Source of the DNA: Cinclus cinclus
Taxonomy: Eukaryota; Chordata; Aves; Passeriformes; Cinclidae
Assembly (NCBI RefSeq): GCF_963662255.1
Contig: NC_085046.1
Coordinates: 99,527,324 to 99,591,323, forward strand
DNA: 64,000 bases
Direction of reading: 5' to 3'
In this document: one piece after another, positions 35,196 through 45,953 of the stretch
Layout of the letters: every line of letters begins with the position of its first letter
Numbering within the stretch: the first letter of the stretch is position 1
Notes under the pieces: model-generated
Databases searched by the model: none
What the model was told of the DNA's origin: nothing
What the model saw: only the letters and a program-made list of their open reading frames with translations
Translations under genes and position numbers: made by a program

Positions 35196-37904
35196 ATGAT
35201 GTGCTGTTGTGTGCGCGTTATGTTAGGGAGAACCTGTTAGGAGTGTGTGTTGTGGAAAAAGAAGGGTTTTGCCTTAAGGTTTCCTGATACCTGTCTTAAC
35301 TGGAAAATGGCAAAATTAGAATGTGCTTTATGCAAGTATTTTCATTAATGCTAAGTATCGTAGTTTGATTTAGGAGGAACTCTTGCACATTTGTTTTGTA
35401 ATACACCACTAAGAATATTATCAATCTGACCAGTTGGTTTGTTAATTCTTTTTACATTTGCTATAAAATATGCACAAAATGTTCAGAGTAACTTTGTGAC
35501 AGGAAACTGTTCTGTTGGTGATGCTTTAAAGGGAGGAAAGAGGGAAAACCTGAACTCTATTGATCCATGGTCCTGTGTAGTTAACGGGAGCTGAGGAACA
35601 AAAACGAAGCGCACAGAAGTCAATGGTATTTGTAATTAAACAGGTTTTGGATTGTGCCATTGCTGTGTGTTCTATGTATGGTATTTTCCTTCACATCTGC
35701 CACCTTCTGTCAGTGTTCTCCTTGACAGTCAGGATGGGTTGGAAATGGGTAAACAAGAGTGCTGCTTAAAGGAGTTCTTCCAACGAGTTCAGCAGGGTTT
35801 CCCACCTGTGCCTTCTGTAACAAAGCTGATCTCACTTCTGCACTTGTTCTCTCATGGTTTCAGATAAACCTTAACTCACAAAACTCTGTATCTTTACTAT
35901 GACTCTCTAAACTGGCATGTGGTGGGGTTTTATATGGAATTTGTACCTTGCATATTTTTGTAACAGGTTTTTGTACAAGTCATATAGTTACTGGAAGTGA
36001 AGTGTAGAACTGGGGGGGGATCTAGGCCAACTGAGGCAATTTTTGCTAAAAAAGGCAGCAGCCTGAAATCTTATCAGAACTTGGTCTTGAGGCCTGTTCA
36101 TGAAAGCAGTTATATTCAGAGTTGTGTTGAAGGGGAGGCTGAAGCAGGGGAGTACTTAGTGCTATTTCTTGAACTAAAGACATACTTGACACCATTCTGA
36201 AATAGTCTAAATTGCCAGTTTTGATTTGTCCAGTTTTTTTTCTTTACATGATTACCATTGTCCTGAGGCTGTGCTGGAGAAGAACAGCATTGCTACTTGA
36301 TTCAGTTTTCATTTTCAAGTTGGTGCAGCTGTGAAACTAGGAGTGTTATAGCAAGAGATCAAGCCCTGCCAAAACCACTGCAACAAACCCTGCTATTGTT
36401 GATTACAGGAACAGGGCCTGTTTATACCACTTGGGACATCTTTGGATAAGGCTTTCAGCTGTTCATGCTTTTTATCTTTAGCTATGGTTTAGGTTTTCAT
36501 TATTTTCTCCCTCTTGGAGTTGTGAGTAAGCATGCAGTGCACGACTACTGGAAATGTGCATGTGCCTTACTACTCTACCTGCTGCTGTCATATGCAGCTA
36601 CTTTATCTTGTGGGCATAGACAGCTGAATAGCCTAATAAAAATGCTGATTGCCCTTAGTTTTTGAATGGTTTTCACTTACTGAGACACTGGAACAAAGTT
36701 GATGTCAGCCAACTTGCTGAATCAGCAAAGGAGAGCAAGAGAGAGGGGTTTTGTTGGGTTTTGTTGAGCGCTGTTTTGTGAGGAGAGGTTGCTTTCTGAT
36801 CTGTATACCTATTTGGTTATTTCTACACAGGCCTTAGTTCTTGACTACTGTTGGGAAAATATTTAAAAAGGTGAAGGAAGGGAAGAGAAAGGACCAAGTG
36901 AGTGTGTAATTGCAGCCTTTAAAGAAATGGGGTTAAAATGATCAGACATGTGAAAGGCATTTTATTCCAAATGAAGCTGTGATTTACTGAGTGCTGTTTT
37001 TTTTTCCCTCCATGCTCAAGGGCACTGTCTTGTCCTGCAGGAAGGTTTTGGTGCGTGCAGAGCCTTCGCTTGCCTGTCCTGGGCACCGGAGGCAGGAGCG
37101 ACTCGGGGCCAAGGGCAGCTCCGCCTTTGGAATTGCTGGCCTTGGATAAGCTGCGTCCTTGCTCCTCTCACAAGGATCCGACTGCCCCCTACCTTCTTCA
37201 CAGGGAACAGGAAAGCCCTGAAGATTGTCAGAAAGTACTCCTGGCGTATTCCTTTTCCCTTCTCGACATTTCACTTGGGTGTGCCTCTTTAGGAGGTAGT
37301 GAACATCTATGGCTCACTTAAGAAAAACACTGTGAAGCAAATAACATCCCTTTCATTGCTTCTGTCTGGTCCTTTAGTCCCTCAAGATTTAATTTGTTCT
37401 CCTGCTCTATATACACCTCCTAGTCATTTGGCTTAATTTGAATAGTTATTTTTCCCACTAGCTTTAGGCTTATCACACTTGCCTTGTGCTACCCATAGCC
37501 TTTTGTCTGCATTCCCTGACTGCATCTGCATTTTGACTCGCCCTCTTACCAGTCTGGATACCTATGTGAACTCCCAAAAATATATTTTGGTTAATTCTCA
37601 CTTTTCAACTCTAGAACTGACCATCTTGCATCCATGATTTAAAGTTGTTTGTAAATCAGCTGATGTGACCAAGCACTTCCAAAAGGTCAAAACTGAACAT
37701 AGCTAAATACTATAATGCAACACATACCATCACACTGAACACATGAACTTTCCATCACACAACTGCTGTCTTAGACTAAACCTGCAAAATACACAGATAC
37801 CAGTCAAGGTTCCCTGATTCCTTTGTATTTCAGAGCACTGTATTCATGTTCAGTCCAAGAAGGCTCATTGACCTAGAAAGCTTTAGTTTTCAGCATCTTA
37901 GCAG
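35196..37904. other. Intergenic gap between convergent PTPN2 and PSMG2 3' ends
   Basis: Mostly AT-rich with no recognised exon. A GC-richer patch at about 37015-37200 has reading frames of fewer than 100 codons that resemble nothing I know. Confidence 0.6.
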
Positions 37905-38293
37905 CTTCTGGAAATGGAATGGAAGCCTGGAAAAGAGTAGGCCCAGGGGTAACCTAACTATGGCCACCCAATTCCCAGAGGGACCCTCCAAGAAAGCTGG
38001 AGAGGAACTTTTTACAAGGGCATATAGTGAAAGGATAAAGGGAAATGGCTTTAAACTGAGAGTAGGTTTAGGCTGGGTACTAGGAAAAAAATTTTATACT
38101 GTGACAGTGGTGAGGCACAGGCTGAAGTTGCCCAGAAAACTGTAGATGCCTCATCCCTGGAAGTGTTTAAGACCAGGTTGGCTGTGGCTCTAAGCAGCCT
38201 GGTTTAGTGGAGGGTGTCCCTGCCTACAGCAATGGGGTTGGAACTGGAGGATCTTCAGCATCCTTTCCAACCCACACCATTCTATGACTCTAC
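37905..38293 (+). repeat. CR1 LINE fragment, sense
   Basis: CR1 3' region in sense: ACAAGGGCATATAGTGAAAG near 38017, GGTGAGGCACAGGCTGAAGT near 38109, GCCTCATCCCTGGAAGTGTT near 38148, ending CCATTCTATGACTCTAC near 38293. It lies downstream of PSMG2, antisense to it. Confidence 0.85.
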
Positions 38294-38574
38294 GCTGACA
38301 CTAAAGACAGAACAGCTGTTGGACTGCTTGCAGTCTCCCCAGTTGAAGCTACCACAACAGCATTGGGAAAAGAAAGCAAAATCAGATTACTTCTGACCTT
38401 TACTTACCTCACTGGGAAGTCTTGAAAAAAAAAGTTAAGATCCACAGTTGAGGTGGAAGTGGAGGGTTTTATCTTCCAAGAAAATGCATGCCTACACATC
38501 ACTCTCAATTCTCAGCTGCATTAAAAAGGAGCACCCTAAGTTTGGCCATGGTAGTAACACTTAACTAGGGAAAA

Positions 38575-38837
38575 AGGCTTCTTAAAAATATTTTATTAGA
38601 AAAAACTTCCAACCAAAGTTACTCAATAAACAACTGTACAAAACATATTTCTTTGGTGAGTTTGTGAAAATTACCTTAATTTCCTTAGCTACCCACATAC
38701 ACAAAAGGAATTTTTCTTAAATAAAGCATTTTTGTAGACACCAAAGCAAGCTGCTGCTCCTTGGCAATTACTGTGTAATCACCACCTCAAGGGACATCTG
38801 TGACCGCACACGTGACTCACAGCGAGTTCGGAGCTGA
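38575..38837 (-). other. PSMG2: PSMG2 3' UTR
   Basis: About 260 bp after the stop codon on the minus strand. The minus-strand AATAAA (plus TTTATT at 38592-38597) is the best poly(A) signal, so the transcript probably ends near 38575. Confidence 0.7.
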
Positions 38838-38930
38838 TCAGAAGAGGGCAGGTGGGAGACCGTTGCCAAAAAGTAAGCGCCAAGAACTCGGTATCTTCCA
38901 CTGTGAAGAAGGATCTGTGGAATTGTTGCT
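38838..38930 (-). CDS. PSMG2: PSMG2 coding exon 7 (terminal)
   Basis: It encodes residues 239-268: SNNSTDPSSQ, then WKIPSSWRLLFGNGLPPALF, then TGA. The C-terminal 20 residues are almost identical to mammals. The acceptor reads TTTGTTGCAG on the minus strand. Confidence 0.96.
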   Translation of the reverse strand, partial: SNNSTDPSSQWKIPSSWRLLFGNGLPPALF

Positions 38931-41900
38931 CTGCAACAAACCCAGAATAATTAAGTTTTAAGCAGTAATGATGTGACTGGCACGGGTATTAAAATAATGG
39001 GCAGCACTACAAGTGTCAGTGTCACGGTGGGTTGCTTTAGAGAAGAGCACTGGAAGAGAGAACTCAATCAAACCTTTACACAATTTTTGCCCACACCTGT
39101 CAAACAAAAGAACTGGTGTTCAGATTTGTTTTGTCAGGTGGGGAAACTCCCAGTGAGATTTTAATACAAATCTATATTTTATTTGGCATATTCTTGATGA
39201 CCAAGAGCCAAAATTAACCTATCTGGACTGAAGAACAAAGAAAATAATGGATATAAAATATGAAAGCAAGAACTTTAGATCAAACAGTACTTACTTCACT
39301 TCTAATTAGCTGGAGCCATTCATTAAGATAGTTAACAAGAACAAATGCATCAGGGATGTTGTCTCCTTCTGAGCAAAATTTCAGAAGAACTGCCATTTGG
39401 ATTCCCTCTGAACAGCTGCAACAAAAATGAGCATGCATTTATATTTCGTTTTTAGATCCACAACAATTTTATTTGTGTATTAAGAACAGCAACAATATGC
39501 ACATATCTTGTGAAAAGCCAAAACCAAAAATGAAAAATGTATGAATATATATATTTTTTTCCTCTCCAGATTTCCTTGATCACATTTTCACACTTCATGC
39601 TCTTTTTTTCTTAGTCTTGAATTTGTTCTTTACTTTGCAAGGCAAGAATCTTACATCTTGCAAGAGTATTTAGGCCTTTTACATACTTAGTTTGCATTTT
39701 TGTGCTGGTGAGGTGCCTACACACATCCTTTGATACAATCACTCTGTATCTTTCTGCGTATTTTAAACAAGCAGTTTTGTAGGCTGCATATCACTACTTC
39801 ACTCAGAATATTCTCATTTTTTAATTTAAATATTAAGATGGTTATTTTAAAATGTTTTACCTCACATCCTGGCAGGTCTTTTCTTTTGCAATTGTATATT
39901 GTTTCCATACTGAAGTCAATATGAAGGTAAGCATGGCATTAGTAACTTTGCTGCTGTTGAATGCAACAGTGTGACCAGGTGTCAAAAGTAGCAATTAAAA
40001 AATAAAAGTCAATTTTCCACCTGACACAACACATATTTTGCAAAGCCACACTGCTGCGCTATAAACGAGCATTAGTTCCTAAAAAGTAAAAATTCAGCTT
40101 TCAGCACAACTTCTGATGCATGCACCTTTTAACAAAACCCCCACATCTAATTTTTTTGCTGGCCCTGAAATCTTAACTTATCCATAGTGCTCAGACTTGT
40201 TTGTGGGTTTTGGGGGTGTTTTTGTATAACTGACATTGGAACCATTTGCCTCAGGAAACAGTTTTAGTTAAAGTAGCACAGTTTTAGTTAAAGTAGCACA
40301 GGTGCAAGAATTCTACTGTTTACAAATTGTGGTTTGGATAGTATCAGATACGAGATTGACTGTGATCGTAACTGTAAAGACTTCATTATTCTTCTTTAGC
40401 CTATTCCCTTATATTTTTATCTTATTCTAACTTTATGATCCAGGACTCCCTACTTGTCTTCCTCTTAATTATGGGTCTGACTCGGAAGAAATTCTATTCA
40501 TATAAAGTCCTATAAAGTTCTATAAAAAGAAGGACTTCTCATTTCCTGTAACACAGTAGTTTATAATATAATTTTACCCAAGTACTAAAACCAAGACCTT
40601 TGATATTTTTCTGTGCTTATCTTTAAGCAACTCACCTCTCAGTAAACAACAGTTTTGTGATGCCACCCCCAGGTATGTGCAGAACTTTTTCTGTATCACT
40701 TATTCCAGGGTAAGCCGCTACTCTTTCCATTTCTTTCCAGTTTAGCTCCTTCATGTGGCCTCCAACTGCTTTCTCCAGATCAGGTGTGAGCAGGTAGCGT
40801 AGTGGTGTCCTAGAAACAAGTCAAGGATGCATTCAGTCTGCCAAGGAAGGACACTACCCCAGTTATCATTGTGGCAGACAAAAGGTGCAAGCACTGAGGA
40901 CCTCGTACCTGCAGGGAAGAACTGCTCTGACATTCTCTCCCTCTTCAGGTCAAAGTTTGAAAGTAAGCCTGTGGCCTCAAAACTGTACAAAACTACTCAA
41001 CTTTCTGCCACAAATAGAACTTGGGTACCCCTTTAGGGGCTCAAATAACTGGCAAGTGCCAAATACATAAACAGGGGAACTGCTTATGGTTGATAAAATA
41101 ATTTACAAATAAAATGTGCTTTTTCTTTCTTCAGATAGGTGGTGATTAGTTCAAAATCTGTTAGGATAAACTTGGACTTCACCATGATACAGTATTTTAG
41201 TAATAATATACTACTAACTACACTACTAACACATTCAGACTTCAGTCAAGTTAAAAGTATTTTCTGAATGCACTACCCTCACTCTTTAGTAAATCTGTTA
41301 TAAGGGAGTTGTTCTGTGGTGCTGGGGGAGCTAGGAAGGTTTAAGTCACAACTTATGACTTAGACCTCATCAAATAACCATCAGTCCCTCTCATTTCATT
41401 CCATCTTAGCTGGCCATCCTGCAACTGTATGGATCTACCACTCTATCTGGGATGTGCATAGATCTAAACTTCCTCTGCAGCCCTCCACATTTATAGAGCC
41501 TGAGGGTAACAATTGCAGAAACACTGTTTATACTGATTTTACTTGCAGAAATAAAATTTTGTTTCTCATTAAATCACCAATGATGATGCCCTTATCCAGC
41601 AAGAAATGACCATTTTTTGGATGGGTAACATCTAGTAAAAAATACTGCAATTGCAGCCTTGCAGTTGCAAATAATAACTGGTAACTTCCTATTAAAAAAA
41701 TAAAAGACAACTTACTGTATCAAGGAAAACCTTTCAAATGCAGAATGTTGACAAAGAGGTCAGAAATTAATCACTACTGCAATCAAATATTAAAAATCTA
41801 ACCTGTGACCTGTATGTCAGCAGTTAATCCCTGACACTGCCTGCAGCACAAGAAGTTAAAACTCAGGCAATGGAGGCCAAATGTAATTTGCTTACAGCTT

Positions 41901-44900
41901 TTCATTTGATCAGTACTTCTGACAGTAGTAATCCAGAAAATTCAGTGACTAATCCTGTATTACATCACGTTTTAATACCATACTAAGCATTTTATGACCA
42001 ATGCACACATGCAAGCAAAAACACCATGCCAAAAGTACTTAGGACATGGAAGTAGAGGGAAATATGTCAGTCAGAAAAACCCCAGAAACATCAGTTAGGT
42101 CTTTTAGGGACAGGAACATACCCCAGAAGCTGCTCATCATCGCGCTGGTACGCGTGGCTGCTGGACAGAAGGACAACCCTGGCACATTTGCTGCTCTTCA
42201 CCCAAGAAAGCAGGGTTTCACAGAATGGCCTGTACTTGTTCTTTATGCAAAGACACAGACAAAAAAGTGAAAAATTTAATGTGCCCTTAACAGTACTAGG
42301 AGTTATATGTAATGTTCAGCAGTGATGTAAATTATTCTTCATATCCACTTGGTCTTCAGCCCCAGATATATTATTAAGAAGCAGAGAACTGCCCTGGTTG
42401 TTTACTTAAGCAAAACTACACGTAGAATTTTAAGAATTATCATTAAGACCATGTCAACAACAACACTACCACCTGGTTTGTGTGTCATTGATACCAAAGG
42501 AAAAAGCTTTAGAGCATGATGGTATGGCAGGATCACACAATATTTTCCACAATGAATTGCTAAAATACTGCAACACAATTTTTTTTTGTCATGGCATTCT
42601 GCTTATTTTAAGTTACAGCCACTGTCCAGTTAATGAGTAATACTAAATTCCTCATTTTTACCAAATGAATGCTGTTAAAATGAATATAGAATACTATGAA
42701 ATAATTAAAATGGCATGATACAAAAAAGAGCAAAGCTATTACAAAGAACACACAAAAACTATAAATGTAAAGGGGAAAAAAAATAAACAGACAAACCCCA
42801 GACCATTTTGTATTTTCATGACTCTTAATAACTAAGGAGATATTTACACTAAAATCTACCAACACAGGCAGCTATTGTGGGGCTTGGAAAAACAAAAGCA
42901 AAACCTCAACTGTCAGTGAATGCAGAAATAAGTAAAACTGCAACAACTGCACAAGGTGTCACAGCATGAAGTAGAACAATAATTTTGCCAGGCCACTTAA
43001 TATTTGCCAGCAGAACTATTCAAACCAAATAGTGAAGTAAGAACAATAAATGAACATACATACCTTTATAAAAGGAGACCTGATCTGCAGAACTACAAGT
43101 TTCTTTGATGGTAACGAGTACACTACAAGAAGAAACCATTAAGTCTTGTTAAGCAGAAATTGAGAAAGAGATCTAGGTTTAAATATATCTAGAATTACCC
43201 CATTTACAAACTTCAGGATATTAAACTTTTCAGCCATCAATTCATATGGGAAAGCCTGGTAACATCCACTGTGTTAAAAGCACACATTTCTGTGCTTTGT
43301 ATTTTCATCATCTTAGTTTCAGTTGTACTAAATTCAAGGATTGAATTATGAAAGATATATGAAGATTTGTCTCCTGTAATGATTCAGACAACATATGCAT
43401 CTTTGCAAAGATTGACAGATATATTCTGAGATTTCTAGTGATTTAAGAGAGTAAAAGAAATAAAATTAAATACAATGATCAATGTAAGGAAAGAAACTAA
43501 GAATTTGTAGGGGGAGTGGGAGAAACATTACACAGGGAAAAAGGCAAAGGTATTTAGGAAGGAGGAAGAATGGATAAGTATCCTTCTAAATCAGAAATTC
43601 AACTTGTATTCCAATAATTTATTTTAAGTATGTGCACACTTGATATTGCTTTGGATTAACACCACTGAGAGTTTTGGCTGGACTGCAATATGGCTCAAAT
43701 TCAACATTTCTTACTGGTTCCAAATGTCAAATTGGTTTTCCAAAATAACAACAGGAACAGTTTCCTCTGTGAAGTGTAAATACGTTCCTATCTGTAGGTT
43801 TCTGCAGCTGTTATTACTGACCTTAATTTAAGCACATCAGCAAAATGTAACAACAAAAAAAGTAAATGTGATGTCTGTGCTTCTTATGCCCCCTGCAAAT
43901 ACCTTCAGCATTCAATACCCACCTTCAGCATTTATACTCAGCTCCGTTGAGTTTTCCTCTGCTGTTGCATATGGGTTATTTCCAACCATTGGCACCAGGC
44001 AATCGGTGTAGAAGTAACCAACTTTAGTCATGTCAAGTGTGGAAATCACCAGATCTATTGCCAGCTGACCAACATTTCCCACAGACACTGCTGGCTGAAG
44101 TAACAGAGTGAACCAAATTACAGCGTGCTTTATGGATGGCAGAAGGCACTCTTCAAGTAGTGAAAACTTAAATTCCTTAAAATCTGGTCAAACATTATTG
44201 CTACAAGTGGCTGCTCCTCCTCTGGCAAAGGTGACTATTTCCTACCAGAAGAACTGGTAAATACAGGATTTGGTCCCTGTCCAACAATAAACATCCTGGC
44301 CACTTCTGTGAATAATTCCATCTCATTGTAAACTGAAAGAACAGTTTGAAAACTTACCTCCTTCCCCCACATTTTTGGATTGAGAGTAGGTAAAAACCAC
44401 TGATCTGAGACTGGCAAACCTCACATGGTGCCCAAAGGCAGTTCTGGTATTACATATTAAGCCTCTAAATCTCAGAGTGACTCATAGACAAGAGTAGGTT
44501 TTCATTTTTTTTAAGGATGAAAATGTTAAGGGTGCCCTTAAATTAATTTCATAGGAATTGCTGTGGGTTATCATCAATGGAAGCATTAATACGACTAATA
44601 CGACGACATGGAAAGAAAAAGTCAAGAGTCTGTATCCTTCCAAAGAAACTATTACAGGAAGACAACCACGAAGCGTTCGGTTGCTTTCCTCTAATTTATA
44701 ATGAAATCCAAGAACTGCTGCTGATGCCCACTGCGGAGAGCCAGCGGATTTGGGGCTGACAGAGGGTGGTACCCTGAGTAACCAGCTCCTCGCCCGTGCA
44801 GGCGAGCAGCTCGACAGCGATCTGCTCGTTTCCTGCTGCTTGTCAGCTGACCGGGAATGACTTCCCGCGCAGCCTGCACAGTCATCATCCCGGGCCGGGA

Positions 44901-45705
44901 AGCGATGGGGCTCCCGGCAGCTAACCCAGCGAGGGGGAAGAAGGGACGGGGTTTGCCCCTCGGCAGCCTGCGCTGGAGCGCTCGTCCCACACCGACACTG
45001 ATGTCACATCCTCTGTGAAGGCGATAAAAAACACTTCCTAAAACAATCCCGATCCGAGATTTAAATGTAGCAGAATTATTCCACACACCCCCCCCCCCCC
45101 ATCGGAAACATTTATGTATCGCATTTAAATAAAAAAAAAAACAAACAAAAAAAAACCAACAACAACACAAAAAACCAATCCCAGGCTTCTGTTGCAGTGG
45201 CAACCCACGGGTACTGCAAATCCAGCAAACGCACATAGGGAGCATTAATTTTTAGAGCAACAGCACGTAGCTATTACTCTGAAATAAAACGAAGCTGTTG
45301 CAGCTGGGCACGGATCGTCTTGACAGGGGCAAAGCCGGGGTTCTGAGGAGGGAGAAGCTGACAGAAACGGAGCAGACCGCGCTGAGCTCTGCTGCAGACA
45401 GAGCCCTCCAAACCCTCTTTTCCTCGGCAGATTCCACACACACCGCCCCCCCTGCGCCTTCTCCGCTTATCCCGCGGACAAGTACCCAGGGACGACCCTC
45501 GGGCAGGGCACGGAGAGACACCAGAGCCCCCCGTGCCCCGTCCCAGAGGAGAGGAGCGGAGCGGAGCCCTCGGCACAGGGCTGACCCCTCAAACCGACCG
45601 AGGGCGGGGGAAAGGGGAAGCAGGAGCGTGACTCACCATGAGCAGAGTGAAGCCTTTAAAGTCGGGGGCAGCGGAGCCCCCGCCGCGGTCGCATGGGACG
45701 AACAT
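38838..45705 (-). CDS. PSMG2: PSMG2 (PAC2), proteasome assembly chaperone 2; complete gene span, 7 exons
   Basis: The family protein pairs with PSMG1 (PAC1) to help build the 20S proteasome alpha ring and to block alpha-ring misassembly. Coding exons on the minus strand are 45637-45705, 43923-44094, 43064-43122, 42122-42240, 40636-40809, 39295-39415 and 38838-38930. They join in phase to 268 aa (human 264). Recognisable segments are the N-terminus MFVPC with GFTLLM, VGNVGQLAIDLVISTL (24-80), YTDCLVPMVGNNPYAT, ARVVLLSSSHAYQRDD, LNWKEMER, IPGGGITK (about 187), EGDNIPDAF, and the C-terminus WKIPSSWRLLFGNGLPPALF. It shares a short promoter with CEP76. Confidence 0.97.
38931..39294 (-). other. PSMG2: PSMG2 intron 6
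   Basis: A 364-bp intron with no other feature. Confidence 0.85.
39295..39415 (-). CDS. PSMG2: PSMG2 coding exon 6
   Basis: It completes Ser198 and runs to residue 238: CSEGIQMAVLLKFCSEGDN, then IPDAFVLVNYLNEWLQLIRSE. The donor is GTAAGT, phase 0 at the end. Confidence 0.96.
39416..40635 (-). other. PSMG2: PSMG2 intron 5
   Basis: A 1.2-kb AT-rich intron containing a perfect 20-bp tandem duplication at 40261-40300. Confidence 0.85.
40261..40300 (+). repeat. Perfect 2 x 20-bp tandem duplication
   Basis: GTTTTAGTTAAAGTAGCACA is present twice head-to-tail with no mismatch, within PSMG2 intron 5. Confidence 0.97.
40636..40809 (-). CDS. PSMG2: PSMG2 coding exon 5
   Basis: It completes Gly140 and encodes TPLRYLLTPDLEKAVGGHMK through IPGGGITKLLFTE (residue 197), plus two bases of Ser198. 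LNWKEMER and IPGGGITK are family hallmarks. The donor is GTGAGT. Confidence 0.96.
40810..42121 (-). other. PSMG2: PSMG2 intron 4
   Basis: A 1.3-kb AT-rich intron. Nothing else was recognised. Confidence 0.85.
42122..42240 (-). CDS. PSMG2: PSMG2 coding exon 4
   Basis: It encodes residues 101-139, NKYRPFCETLLSWVKSSKCA then RVVLLSSSHAYQRDDEQLL, plus two bases of Gly140. The acceptor after CATAAAG was chosen because it preserves phase and alignment length with the mammalian YKSKPFCE segment. Confidence 0.93.
42241..43063 (-). other. PSMG2: PSMG2 intron 3
   Basis: An 823-bp AT-rich intron with no other recognised feature. Confidence 0.85.
43064..43122 (-). CDS. PSMG2: PSMG2 coding exon 3
   Basis: A 59-bp exon, below usual ORF length. 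It completes Val81 and encodes YSLPSKKLVVLQIRSPFIK to residue 100. The donor is GTATGT and the phase is 0 at its end. Confidence 0.94.
43123..43922 (-). other. PSMG2: PSMG2 intron 2
   Basis: An 800-bp AT-rich intron with no other recognised feature. Confidence 0.85.
43923..44094 (-). CDS. PSMG2: PSMG2 coding exon 2
   Basis: It encodes residues 24-80, PAVSVGNVGQLAIDLVISTL ... ENSTELSINAE, plus one base of Val81. It includes the conserved VGNNPYAT. The acceptor reads CTTCAG on the minus strand. Confidence 0.96.
44095..45636 (-). other. PSMG2: PSMG2 intron 1
   Basis: A 1.5-kb intron. The part at about 44740-45636 is GC- and CpG-rich and belongs to the promoter island shared with CEP76. A C13 run lies at 45088-45100. 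No separate exon is recognised. Confidence 0.8.
45637..45705 (-). CDS. PSMG2: PSMG2 coding exon 1
   Basis: It encodes residues 1-23, MFVPCDRGGGSAAPDFKGF then TLLM, before a GTGAGT donor. The start was chosen by identity to the mammalian MFVPC N-terminus. The frame is open further upstream with another methionine, but that extension is low-complexity and not homologous. Confidence 0.95.
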
Positions 45706-45890
45706 GCCGGCCAGGAAGGGAGAAGGGAAGCAGGCAGTGAAGAAACGAAGGAAGGAAGGAAGGGAGGGAACGAAAGAAGGAAGGAAGCGGGGCGCGGAAG
45801 CCGCCCTCACGTGCTGCCGCCAGGGGGCGGTGCCGGCGCTGCCCGCGCTCGCTGCGAGGCCGTTGGGGCTCGCTCCTGGCCGGCTCCGCC
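45706..45890. promoter_or_regulatory. Bidirectional promoter between PSMG2 and CEP76
   Basis: Only 185 bp separate the two start codons, which face away from each other, within a CpG island running about 44740-46250. It holds a GGAA/GAAG-rich polypurine tract at about 45716-45800 (repeated ETS-type cores, plus GCGGAAG at 45794), an E-box CACGTG at 45808-45813, and a strong CTCF-like GCCGCCAGGGGGCGG at 45816-45830. There is no TATA box. Divergent pairing of these two genes is also known in mammals. Confidence 0.85.
45814..45832 (+). promoter_or_regulatory. CTCF-like motif
   Basis: CTGCCGCCAGGGGGCGGTG closely follows the vertebrate CTCF core (CC.CCAGGGGGCG). It lies between the PSMG2 and CEP76 starts. 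Prediction by eye only. Confidence 0.55.
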
Positions 45891-45953
45891 ATGTCGCTGC
45901 CGCCGGAGAAAGCCTCGGAGCTGAAGCAGATCATCCACCAGCAGCTGCTCAAG
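45891..45953 (+). CDS. CEP76: CEP76 coding exon 1
   Basis: It encodes residues 1-21, MSLPPEKASELKQIIHQQLL then K, nearly identical to mammalian CEP76. The ATG context CTCCGCCATGT is good. The donor is GTGGGA, phase 0. Confidence 0.96.

Noticed and set aside
42046..42270. 74-codon plus-strand frame
   Set aside because: It is the antisense shadow of PSMG2 exon 4, which reads correctly on the minus strand.
44691..45245. 184-codon minus-strand frame in PSMG2 intron 1
   Set aside because: It starts within repetitive Phe/Cys-rich translation of simple sequence and matches no protein I know. PSMG2 exons splice across it.
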